Positions 6,925 to 13,782 of a stretch of 20,515 nt of DNA are shown piece after piece. The notes below the pieces were generated by a model, which worked only from the letters and a program-made list of their open reading frames with translations, made no database searches and had not been told where the DNA came from. A program made the position numbers and the translations under genes. This DNA comes from M3007 sp964481485 (lineage in GTDB: Bacteria; Bacteroidota; Bacteroidia; Chitinophagales; Saprospiraceae): positions 1-20,515 of the forward strand of contig CAYZVM010000103.1 of assembly GCA_964481485.1 (NCBI GenBank). Reading direction: 5' to 3'. Within the stretch, counting starts at the first letter, position 1. The number at the start of each line of letters is the position of its first letter.

Positions 6925-7024
6925 CGAACGCGCTTTTTGAAAGAAAAGGATGGAAGTACGTCGCCGTGAACGTCGGCTGCTGACGCTGACGTTGATAGGC
7001 GGGGTTTTGGCGGTGTGGAATTGA
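6925..7024 (+). pseudogene. Broken second copy of the DUF1761 gene 3' end
   Basis: The sequence matches 5459-5564 over its whole length, with a handful of substitutions and one 7-base deletion (after GTCGGCT) that breaks the frame. The first ~50 bases differ at only one position. No start or N-terminal half is present. It lies 50 bases after the NTF2-like gene. The two copies are in direct orientation and bracket the palindrome, the Crp/Fnr gene and the lipoprotein gene. Confidence 0.85.
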
Positions 7025-7035
7025 AGATTTTTTCA

Positions 7036-7083
7036 CAACAAAACGCCTCCGAGTATCTGAAAAAAACTCGGGACGTTTTGTTG
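7036..7083. terminator. Long stem-loop after the DUF1761 remnant
   Basis: The left arm CAACAAAACG pairs perfectly with CGTTTTGTTG, and the inner part (CCGAGT with ACTCGG) extends the stem with a small internal mismatch. The loop is about 12 bases. There is no clear T-run after it. It may be a terminator for the lipoprotein mRNA or a palindromic element. It sits 30 bases before the next start codon. Confidence 0.55.
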
Positions 7084-7113
7084 TATTTGTATGGATTGCA
7101 ACAATTTTGGCAA

Positions 7114-7524
7114 ATGAAAATACCTATTCTCCGGCTCGTCAATCTTGGAATACTGCTCGCCTTTTCCATTTGCTACTTAGAATGGGGCGGCGGCAATTCG
7201 TCTTTCATTTTTCAAGCAGAATACGAGTTGTTTAAAAAAACGGACGACCTTTTGGGTTCGCTCACGCACCCGCTCATTCTGGCTGGGCTTATCGGGCAGA
7301 TTTTGCTCCTCTATTCCATTTTCAGCAAAAAGCCGAACAGACGGCTCAACACAATTGGGGTTTTGGTGCTCAGTCCTGTCGTCTTGCTGGCGTTATTGGC
7401 GGGCGTGCTGTCACTCAATTGGAAGATGATAACCGCAGCGCTCCCGTTTGTCATCTTAACGGTGATTTATTTTGTAAAATTTAGAAGAACCGGGCCAATT
7501 CGTACTGCGGATCAAGACCTATAA
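7114..7524 (+). CDS. Small four-helix membrane protein, unknown function
   Basis: A 136-residue protein that I do not assign to a family. Predicted transmembrane helices are at about residues 5-21, 50-70, 78-98 and 104-122, with a short basic tail KFRRTG. A loop of about 28 residues after helix 1 holds charged and aromatic residues (WGGGNSSFIFQAEYELFKKTDDLLG). ATG 7114 (MKIPILRLVNLG) is preferred over 7015, because the extra residues of the longer frame are encoded by the stem-loop at 7036-7083. The last codons and the stop lie inside a palindrome at 7515-7551, so the original C-terminus may have been replaced by the palindrome. Confidence 0.65.
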   Translation: MKIPILRLVNLGILLAFSICYLEWGGGNSSFIFQAEYELFKKTDDLLGSLTHPLILAGLIGQILLLYSIFSKKPNRRLNTIGVLVLSPVVLLALLAGVLSLNWKMITAALPFVILTVIYFVKFRRTGPIRTADQDL

Positions 7525-7551
7525 GGTTTTCGAAAACCTTATTATAGGTCT
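7515..7551. terminator. Palindromic stem-loop between convergent genes
   Basis: The core AAGGTTTTCGAAAACCTT (7523-7540) is a perfect palindrome. Outside it, AGACCTATA (7515-7523) pairs with TATAGGTCT (7543-7551) after a 3-base bulge. It lies exactly between the membrane protein and the convergent pirin gene, so it can terminate from both sides. This palindrome type looks like a dispersed intergenic element of Bacteroidota genomes (inference from general familiarity). Confidence 0.65.
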
Positions 7552-7561
7552 CAATCACGCA

Positions 7562-8434
7562 TCACATCGTCATCGGCACATCCATCAGCAGCAACTCGGT
7601 GTTGCTGTCGGCCAGGATGCTGAGTTTGTCCGTGTCCCAGATGCCCAGCCCGTCCCTGGCGTTGAGTTTTTGGTCGTTGATGGTGACATCGCCGCTCAGG
7701 ACAAACGCGTACACGCCGTTGCCTTTAGCCTTTATTTCATACTCGGCCTTTTCTCCTTTGTCAAAACTGCCGAGGTGGAACCACGCATTTTGATGCACCC
7801 ACACACCCGCGTCGTCGGCATTGGGCGAGAGGATTTGTTGCAGTTTATTTTTGCGGTCTTCTGCTTTCAGCGTGATTTGGTCGTAGCGCGGCGTCACGTT
7901 TTTCTTGTTCGGGAACATCCAGATTTGCAGGAATTTCACCGTTTTGTCGGCATTTTTGTTGAATTCCGAGTGCCGGATACCCGTGCCGGCACTCATTACC
8001 TGCACGTCGCCGTTGCGGATGACGGTCACGTTGCCCATGCTGTCTTTATGCTCGAGGTCGCCTTCGAGCGGGATGGAGATGATTTCCATATTGTCGTGCG
8101 GGTGCGTGCCGAAGCCCCTGCCGCCCTGCACGGTGTCGTCGTTGAGCACGCGCAGCACGCCGAAGTGCATCCGGTCGGGGTTGTAGTAATTCGCAAAACT
8201 AAAAGTGTGAAAACTCTGCAGCCAGCCGTGGTTGGCGTTGCCGCGTGTGTCTGCTTTGTGCAAAACGGTGTTTGCCATGATTTTGGATGTTGTGTTTGGA
8301 ATGTGATTGAACCCCAAGATTTCTAATTCGCGGAGTTCGTCAATGTCGTTTTTCAGGACCTTGCCCGCAGCAGCCGTAGCGACAAAAACGCCCGTGCCCA
8401 TCAGGCCTTTTTTGAGAAATTCTTTTCTGTCCAT
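7562..8434 (-). CDS. Pirin family protein with N-terminal signal-like extension
   Basis: A 290-residue bicupin. The N-terminal cupin carries the metal-site motifs HPHDNME (residues 111-117; H111 and H113) and GIRHSEFN (152-159; H155 and E157), the ligands used by pirin and YhhW. Pirins include quercetinase-like dioxygenases and redox-sensing co-regulators, so the substrate is open. Residues 1-52 are an extension not needed for the fold: MDRKEFLKKGLMGTGVFVATAAAG resembles a Tat or Sec signal, but has DRKEF rather than two arginines. The conserved core starts at MANTVLHKADTRG (ATG at 8278), which is the alternative start. The start at 8434 is chosen because the extension is continuous and organised like a signal. 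The gene is 259 bases downstream of the second Crp/Fnr gene, in the same direction. Confidence 0.88.
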   Translation of the reverse strand: MDRKEFLKKGLMGTGVFVATAAAGKVLKNDIDELRELEILGFNHIPNTTSKIMANTVLHKADTRGNANHGWLQSFHTFSFANYYNPDRMHFGVLRVLNDDTVQGGRGFGTHPHDNMEIISIPLEGDLEHKDSMGNVTVIRNGDVQVMSAGTGIRHSEFNKNADKTVKFLQIWMFPNKKNVTPRYDQITLKAEDRKNKLQQILSPNADDAGVWVHQNAWFHLGSFDKGEKAEYEIKAKGNGVYAFVLSGDVTINDQKLNARDGLGIWDTDKLSILADSNTELLLMDVPMTM

Positions 8435-8602
8435 GTGTAGGAAGTGATGAGTGATGAACGATGAGTTTTCAACATTTCGGCGGTGCCGGATTTTGATACA
8501 AAGTTGGGGCAATGCGGGCGCGCGTTCCAATAATGTAGGTTAAGAAATCCGACTCCACTGCACCCGAAGTGCGTTTACTAAGCCTCCCTCGCTCGGCGGG
8601 AA

Positions 8603-8653
8603 GTCGCAAAGAACAATCTACACTTGGCGAACTTTGCGTCTTTGCGTGACACA
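8603..8653. repeat. CTTTGCG-type intergenic repeat with inverted arm
   Basis: ACTTTGCGTCTTTGCGTGACACA at 8631-8653 resembles 2621-2655. GTCGCAAAGAAC at 8603-8614 is the same motif inverted, so GCAAAG and CTTTGC can pair. The rest of the pirin-Crp/Fnr interval (8435-8693) shows no gene. Confidence 0.5.
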
Positions 8654-8693
8654 TTTCCGCCGCGCAAGGGTGTTTTCACCCCGTGCATTCCCG

Positions 8694-9278
8694 CTACTTC
8701 CGCATCAGCCCACGCTTCATCTTGCTAAAAAACTCCGGTGTCACGCCGATATACGCGGCAATCTGCTTTTGCGGCAGGCAATGCACGAGCGAGGGGTATT
8801 TTTTGGAAAAATGCAGAAACCGCTCCTCGGCGCTCAGGCTCAAGTTGTCAATCAAGCGCTGCTGGTTGCTGACCAACGAGTGCTCGGCGATGATGCGAAA
8901 AAAACGCTCGAACTTTGGCACCTCGGCATACAGGCGTTCCTGATTGGGCTTCGAGAGCATCCAGACCTCCGTTGCTTCCAAGGCCTGAATGTTGAGTATG
9001 GCCGGTTTCTGCGTAATCAGGCTGTACAAATCGGCCATCCACCAATCGGGCGGGGCAAAACTCAAGACGTGTTCAAAGCCGTTTTTGTCGGTCGTAAAAC
9101 CTCGCAGGCACCCCTTATTGACAAAAAACAAATACCGACAGACATCGCCCTCGCGGAGCAAAAACTGTTTCGATTTGTATTTTTTCCACTCTAACAGCGA
9201 CGTGAAAAAATCCCGCTCACCGTCGTCGAGGCTGATATGTTTTGAAATGTTGGATAAAATCAGGGAAGCGTCCATCAT
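8694..9278 (-). CDS. Crp/Fnr family transcriptional regulator (second of two)
   Basis: A 194-residue regulator. The N-terminal cyclic-nucleotide-binding-like barrel includes FLLREGDVCRYLFFVNKGCLRGF, with a middle strand VLSFAPPDWWMADLYSLI. A dimer helix and a short C-terminal HTH follow, LPQKQIAAYIGVTPEFFSKM. The start is ATG 9278 or 9275 (adjacent Met codons). A frame extending to 9716 is antisense to the next gene and is discarded. It is divergent from the molybdopterin oxidoreductase, with 139 bases between them. It may control that gene, the downstream pirin, or both. No ligand can be inferred. Confidence 0.9.
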   Translation of the reverse strand: MMDASLILSNISKHISLDDGERDFFTSLLEWKKYKSKQFLLREGDVCRYLFFVNKGCLRGFTTDKNGFEHVLSFAPPDWWMADLYSLITQKPAILNIQALEATEVWMLSKPNQERLYAEVPKFERFFRIIAEHSLVSNQQRLIDNLSLSAEERFLHFSKKYPSLVHCLPQKQIAAYIGVTPEFFSKMKRGLMRK

Positions 9279-9378
9279 GTCGGCGGAAAGTTCGATTTTG
9301 CGTTCAAAAGTACGCACACAACTTTTGTCATTCTGGAAGAATCTGTCAACGCTGCGAGAGCGCACTACAAGCGAACAG

Positions 9379-9395
9379 ATCCGCCACAGGCGGAT
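9379..9395. repeat. Inverted repeat ATCCGCC-ACA-GGCGGAT in the divergent promoter region
   Basis: Seven-base perfect arms with a 3-base centre, 23 bases before the oxidoreductase start and 101 bases from the Crp/Fnr start. It is too tight for a classical CRP site, whose arms are 6 apart. It could be an operator or a small dispersed palindrome. It is directly followed by AAAAATCCTGTC (9405-9416), which matches one half of the palindromic element inside the downstream gene. Confidence 0.5.
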
Positions 9396-9417
9396 GACAA
9401 AAAGAAAAATCCTGTCC

Positions 9418-11823
9418 ATGAAAAAGCCCACCACGCCCAACCCACAAAATCCCGAAACCTTCACCGGCCTGCGCCGTCGCAAACCCAAAAAAGTCGCGGG
9501 TGGCCTGCCAGCCGTAGTAAGCAGCGTGCAGCACGTCCTCGCCGAAATGGACGCGGTGCGTGGCTTCAAGGCATTGGCAAAACTCAACCAACAAGGCGGC
9601 CACGACTGCCCCGGCTGCGCTTGGCCTGACCCCGACGACGAGCGGAGCGGCATAGCAGAATATTGCGAAAACGGCGCGAAAGCCATCGCCGAAGAAGCCA
9701 CAACGAAAAAACTCACAGCCGATTTTTTTGCCCAAAGCAGCGTGGCCGAACTCGCCGAATTGTCCGATTACGAAATCGGGAAAAAGGGCAGGGTAGCGGA
9801 GCCAGTTTACTTACCGCCCGGCGCAACGCACTACCAACCAATCAGTTGGGATGAAGCCTTTGCCAAAATCGCCGCTCATCTCAACGGCCTCGCCTCGCCC
9901 GACGAAGCCCTGTTTTACACCTCCGGGCGCACGAGCAACGAGGCGGCTTTCCTTTACCAACTTTTTGTCCGAAAATTCGGCACCAACAATCTGCCCGATT
10001 GCAGCAATATGTGCCACGAAAGCAGCGGCGTGGCTCTCGGCGAATCGCTCGGCATCGGCAAAGGCTCGGTCACGCTCGAAGATTTTTACGAGGCCGAAGT
10101 CATCATCATTCTCGGTCAAAATCCCGGAACCAACCACCCGCGAATGTTGACGGCGTTGCAAAAAGCAAAAGCCAACGGCGCGAAAATCATCTCCGTCAAT
10201 CCGCTCAAAGAAACCGGCCTCGTGGCGTTCAGCCACCCGCAAACGCTGAAAGGGATGTTGGGTTTTGCCACACCGCTCACCGATGTTTTTTTGCAAATCA
10301 AAATCAACGGCGACATGGCGCTTTTGAAGGCGCTGATGCTTTTGATGCTTGAAGCTGAAGAGCAAAACCCCGGCGCGGTGTTCGACCTTGATTTTATTCG
10401 GGAACATACCTTCGGCGCGGCGGCCTATTTGGAACATTTGAAAAAATACAATCTCGACGAACTCGCGGCGGCTTGCGGCGTGCCGTTGGAACAAGTCCGC
10501 GAAGCGGCTAACTTGCTCATTTCCAACAAGAAAATTATCGCTTGCTGGGCAATGGGTCTGACCCAGCACAAAAACGCCGTCGTCACCATTCAGGAAATCG
10601 TCAACCTGCTCCTGCTCAAAGGCAGCATCGGCAAACCCGGCGCCGGCACCTGCCCCGTGCGCGGCCACAGCAACGTGCAGGGCGACCGCACGGTGGGCAT
10701 CAACGAGAAACCGCCGCAGGCTTTTCTCGACAATCTCGAACGCGCGTTCGGCTTCCGTCCGCCGCAAAAACATGGCTACGACGTGGTGGAAAGCATCCGC
10801 GCCATGCACGCGGGCAAGGCAAAAGTTTTCATCGCGATGGGTGGCAATTTCCTCTCCGCCACGCCCGACACGAACTTCACCGCCGAGGCTTTAAGACGTT
10901 GCGATTTGACGGTTCAAATTTCTACCAAATTGAATCGCAGCCATTTAATTCACGGGAAAGAAGCGCTCATCCTGCCTTGTCTCGGTCGCACCGACCTCGA
11001 TATCCTGAACGGCGAGCGGCAGTTCGTGACAGTGGAAAACTCGATGGGCGTGGTGCATTCCTCGAAAGGCAATTTGCCGCCGGTGTCGCCGCACCTACTC
11101 AGCGAGCCGGTGATTGTGTGCCGCATGGCGAAGGCGGTTTTTCTTGGACAGGGCTTACAAGATTCACAGGTTTTAAAAGCCGAACCAGAGAAAAAAAATC
11201 CTGCAAATCCTGTTCATCCTGTCGAAAACAAAAAACAACCCCGTCCAATCAACTGGGACAAATACCTCCAACACTACGACCACATCCGCGATGCCATCGA
11301 AAGCGCGATTCCGGGTTTTGAGGACTACAACCGCCGGGTGCGCGAGCCGGGCGGCTTCTATTTGCCCAATGGCTCGCGCATCGGAAAATTCAACACCTTC
11401 AACAGAAAAGCCAATTTCAACATCGCCGAAGTGCCTGAAAACCAACTCGCTGCCGACGAGTTCTTGATGATGACGATTCGCAGCCACGACCAGTTCAACA
11501 CGACGATTTACGGCCTCGACGACCGCTACCGGGGCATTTTCCACGAACGCCGCGTGGTGCTAATGAATGCCCGCGACATCGAAAAGTCAGGGCTAAAAGA
11601 CGGCGATGTGGTGGATTTATTCAACCATCACGACGGCGTGGAGCGCATGGCGCGGAAGTTTATCGTGGTGACTTACGACATCCCGGAACGCTGCATGGCG
11701 ACTTATTTTCCCGAAGCGAATGTGTTGGTGCCGATTGGCGACACGGCGGAGAAAAGCGGTACGCCGGTGTCGAAGGGGGTGGTGGTGCGGATAAAGAAGG
11801 CATTCGCTTCTAGGAATAAATGA
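9418..11823 (+). CDS. FdhF/YdeP family molybdopterin oxidoreductase
   Basis: An 801-residue enzyme of the DMSO reductase superfamily that binds bis-molybdopterin-guanine dinucleotide. It belongs to the YdeP-like branch, shown by DCPGCAWPDP (residues 63-72) and EYCENGAKA (81-89) in place of a full N-terminal 4Fe-4S motif. The likely Mo region is PDCSNMCHESSGVALGES (193-210), with cofactor-binding stretches ILGQNPGTNHPRM and GKPGAGTCPVRGHSNVQGDR. A C-terminal dinucleotide-binding domain contains RSHDQFNTTIYG. Family substrates are poorly known; formate dehydrogenase activity should not be assumed. YdeP of E. coli is 759 residues. Part of the extra length is a repeat-derived insert at about residues 577-602. 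Start ATG 9418 (MKKPTTPN) is favoured; ATG 9394 is possible. It is probably cytoplasmic (no signal peptide). Confidence 0.93.
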   Translation: MKKPTTPNPQNPETFTGLRRRKPKKVAGGLPAVVSSVQHVLAEMDAVRGFKALAKLNQQGGHDCPGCAWPDPDDERSGIAEYCENGAKAIAEEATTKKLTADFFAQSSVAELAELSDYEIGKKGRVAEPVYLPPGATHYQPISWDEAFAKIAAHLNGLASPDEALFYTSGRTSNEAAFLYQLFVRKFGTNNLPDCSNMCHESSGVALGESLGIGKGSVTLEDFYEAEVIIILGQNPGTNHPRMLTALQKAKANGAKIISVNPLKETGLVAFSHPQTLKGMLGFATPLTDVFLQIKINGDMALLKALMLLMLEAEEQNPGAVFDLDFIREHTFGAAAYLEHLKKYNLDELAAACGVPLEQVREAANLLISNKKIIACWAMGLTQHKNAVVTIQEIVNLLLLKGSIGKPGAGTCPVRGHSNVQGDRTVGINEKPPQAFLDNLERAFGFRPPQKHGYDVVESIRAMHAGKAKVFIAMGGNFLSATPDTNFTAEALRRCDLTVQISTKLNRSHLIHGKEALILPCLGRTDLDILNGERQFVTVENSMGVVHSSKGNLPPVSPHLLSEPVIVCRMAKAVFLGQGLQDSQVLKAEPEKKNPANPVHPVENKKQPRPINWDKYLQHYDHIRDAIESAIPGFEDYNRRVREPGGFYLPNGSRIGKFNTFNRKANFNIAEVPENQLAADEFLMMTIRSHDQFNTTIYGLDDRYRGIFHERRVVLMNARDIEKSGLKDGDVVDLFNHHDGVERMARKFIVVTYDIPERCMATYFPEANVLVPIGDTAEKSGTPVSKGVVVRIKKAFASRNK
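11147..11223. repeat. Palindromic AATCCTG-type repeat inserted in frame in the oxidoreductase gene
   Basis: The right half reads AAAAAATCCTGCAAATCC, then TGTTCATCCTGTC. The left half, starting GACAGGGCTTACAAG, is its degenerate reverse complement (GACAGG / CCTGTC at the ends, three AATCCTG-like units per arm). It encodes roughly GQGLQDSQVLKAEPEKK and NPANPVHPVE, a polar, proline-rich linker lying between the cofactor domains. The frame stays open through the whole element. Such ATCCTGT palindromes occur widely as dispersed repeats in Bacteroidota and other phyla (general familiarity). Confidence 0.75.
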
Positions 11824-11825
11824 AG

Positions 11826-11833
11826 TATTTTTG
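11826..11833 (+). promoter_or_regulatory. Perfect -7 box TATTTTTG before the Sel1 gene
   Basis: TATTTTTG matches the Bacteroidota -7 consensus TAnnTTTG exactly. It lies 27 bases before the Sel1 start and 2 bases after the oxidoreductase stop. No clear TTG -33 box lies 19 bases upstream, so the match is only partial. Confidence 0.4.
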
Positions 11834-11860
11834 CTTTGCCATTCACCTAAAGTCGTAAAA

Positions 11861-13126
11861 ATGAAGTCGAAAATTTCCTTTGCAGCAATTTTACTAATAG
11901 CCTCAGGGCTAATATTCAACTGTTTTGGACAAACTCCTGAAAATGCCCAAAAAATTACTGAACAAAATCCTGACACTTTACTCATGGTCGGGCTTATGTA
12001 CCTCCAGGGAAAAGGTGTGATACAGGATTCGAAGAAGGCGTTTTACTGGCTTGAGAAATCTGCCGAACAAGGGAAGGCAAGTGCGCAACTGATGATCGGG
12101 TTTATGTACTGCACAGGTGAAGGTGTGGCGAAGGATGATAAAAAAGGAGCTTACTGGTACGAGAAATCTGCCGAACAGGGAATTGCTTTGGCGCAGTATG
12201 AAATTGGGCTCATGTACTATTCAGGCAAAGGTGTGACTCAGGATTTTAAAAAAGCGGCTTACTGGTACAAGAAAGCTGCCGAACAGGGTAATGCTGATGC
12301 CCAATTTCGAATGGGGACCATTCACGCTAAAGGCGAAGGTGTGTCCGAGGATTTTAAAAAAGCGGCTTACTGGTTTGAGAAATCTGCCGAACAGGGCAAT
12401 GCTGATGCACAGTTTGTAATTGGGGTTCTTTACTATTTTGGGGACAAAGTGCCTAAGGATTTGCAAAAAGCGGCCTACTGGTTTGAGAAATCCGCCGAGC
12501 AGGNNNNNNNNNNNNNNNNNNNNNNNNNNNNNNNNNNNNNNNNNNNNNNNNNNNNNNNNNNNNNNNNNNNNNNNNNNNNNNNNNNNNNNNNNNNNNNNNN
12601 NNNGCCTACTGGTTTGAGAAATCCGCCGAGCAGGGTGTTGTTGATGCGCAAAAAAAAATTGGGGACATGTACTTCATTGGAGAAGGCGTGCCTAAGGATT
12701 TGCAAAAAGCGGCCTACTGGTTTGAGAAATCCGCCGAGCAGGGTGTTGTTGATGCGCAAAAAAAAAATTGGGGGTATGTATTGGACAGGTGAGGGGATAG
12801 CGAAGGATTTGAAAAAATCAGCCTACTGGACTGAGAAAGCTGCGGAACAGGGTGATGCTAATGCTCAATTCTCAACGGCTCTCACTTATTATTCAGGGTT
12901 TAAGGATGGTGTGCCTAAGAATTTGCAAAAAGCGGCTTATTGGTTTGAGAAATCTGCCGAACAGGGTGACATTGATGCGCAACACTATATGGGGTTAATG
13001 TATTTGAATGGCGAAGGCGTAACAAAGGATTTTAAAAAAGCGGCCTATTGGATCAAAAAAGCAATGGTTGGGGGGCATAAAGTGGCACAAGAAAATTGGA
13101 ACCGATATGAACTTTGGAGGTATTAG
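11861..13126 (+). CDS. Exported Sel1-repeat (TPR-like) protein, interrupted by assembly gap and a poly-A frame break
   Basis: The start ATG 11861 gives a signal peptide (MKSKISFAAILLIASGLIFN, then CFGQ). After it come tandem 36-residue Sel1 repeats of the form xxIGxMYxxGEGVxKDxKKAAYWFEKSAEQGxADAQ. About nine or ten are visible, and the last is followed by a short tail ENWNRYELWRY. Sel1 repeats make alpha-solenoid scaffolds for protein-protein contacts; in exported form they often act in the periplasm or outer membrane. Between 12504 and 12603 the sequence is N. Right of the gap, the repeat frame differs from the frame after the A10 tract at 12758-12767. One base in that tract must be surplus for the gene to be intact; otherwise translation stops at 12790-12792. 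The gene follows the oxidoreductase by 37 bases but has its own -7 box. Confidence 0.85.
   Translation: MKSKISFAAILLIASGLIFNCFGQTPENAQKITEQNPDTLLMVGLMYLQGKGVIQDSKKAFYWLEKSAEQGKASAQLMIGFMYCTGEGVAKDDKKGAYWYEKSAEQGIALAQYEIGLMYYSGKGVTQDFKKAAYWYKKAAEQGNADAQFRMGTIHAKGEGVSEDFKKAAYWFEKSAEQGNADAQFVIGVLYYFGDKVPKDLQKAAYWFEKSAEQXXXXXXXXXXXXXXXXXXXXXXXXXXXXXXXXXXPTGLRNPPSRVLLMRKKKLGTCTSLEKACLRICKKRPTGLRNPPSRVLLMRKKKIGGMYWTGEGIAKDLKKSAYWTEKAAEQGDANAQFSTALTYYSGFKDGVPKNLQKAAYWFEKSAEQGDIDAQHYMGLMYLNGEGVTKDFKKAAYWIKKAMVGGHKVAQENWNRYELWRY
12504..12603. other. 100-N assembly gap inside the Sel1 repeats
   Basis: Exactly 100 N, the usual placeholder for unknown length. The 31 bases before the gap (12473-12503) and the 31 bases after it (12604-12634) are identical. 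With the 108-base repeat period, joining them by overlap keeps the frame; real insertions of 77, 185, 293 bases and so on would also fit. The 100-base length does not fit the frame. Confidence 0.95.
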
Positions 13127-13167
13127 TAGATCATTTAGTCTTGCCTCTATCTTCGCTCAAAAACATC

Positions 13168-13731
13168 ATGGGCAAACTCCACCCCGCCATCTCCCCCGCG
13201 CACAAAGCATTCATCGAGCGTCAACACATCTTTTTCGTCAGCACCGCGCCGCTGAGCGCCGAGGGGCGCATCAATCTCTCGCCCAAAGGCTTGGACAGTT
13301 TTCGCGTGTTGTCGGAACACCGGGTAGCGTACATGGATTTAATCAGCAGCGGCAACGAAACTTCGGCGCACACGCTCGAAAATGGCCGCATCACCCTCAT
13401 GTTTTGTTCCTTCGAGGAGCCTCCCAACATCTTGAGGTTGTACGGAAAAGGTTTCACGGTGTTGCCCGGCAGCGCAGATTGGGAAGTGTACGTGCCGCAT
13501 TTCACGATTTACCCCAGCACCCGGCAAATCATCGTGGCGGACATTGATTTGGTGCAGACTTCCTGCGGATTCGGGGTGCCGCTGTTCGATTACGTCGGCG
13601 AGCGCGACATTCATTTTGAATGGGCGGACAAGAAAGGCGAGCAGGGTTTGCAGAATTATATTCAGGAAAAAAACTTGGTGAGCCTCGATGGCTTGCCGAC
13701 GAATTTGGGATTGCAATCGCAACCATCTTGA
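13168..13731 (+). CDS. Pyridoxamine 5'-phosphate oxidase family protein
   Basis: A 187-residue split-barrel flavoprotein-like protein. The segment FFVSTAPLSAEGRINLSPKG is the usual N-terminal strand pair. RVAYMDLISSGNETSAHTLENGRITLMFCSFEEPPNILRLYGKG is the central FMN-binding-like part of the general-stress/PPOX branch. It is not PdxH itself: it is shorter and lacks the PdxH C-terminal region. Members bind FMN, F420 or heme, so the cofactor is uncertain. Start ATG 13168 (MGKLHPAISPAHKAF) begins the fold; an upstream start at 13114 would overlap the Sel1 gene. It is cytoplasmic, with no signal peptide. Confidence 0.88.
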   Translation: MGKLHPAISPAHKAFIERQHIFFVSTAPLSAEGRINLSPKGLDSFRVLSEHRVAYMDLISSGNETSAHTLENGRITLMFCSFEEPPNILRLYGKGFTVLPGSADWEVYVPHFTIYPSTRQIIVADIDLVQTSCGFGVPLFDYVGERDIHFEWADKKGEQGLQNYIQEKNLVSLDGLPTNLGLQSQPS

Positions 13732-13782
13732 CAGAGGGTTGCAGCATTTTACTTCACTTCTATCAAAATCAAACTCAATCAA

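Noticed and set aside
9811..10809. Open frame of 332 codons antisense to the oxidoreductase
   Set aside because: Shadow of the FdhF/YdeP gene. No recognisable motif, and the composition is that of the opposite strand.
11861..13126. Reading the Sel1 gene as one frame straight through the N gap
   Set aside because: The residues between the gap and the A10 tract in that frame (PTGLRNPPSRV...) are out of frame with the repeats. The Sel1 consensus appears one frame away, so the continuous reading is an artefact.
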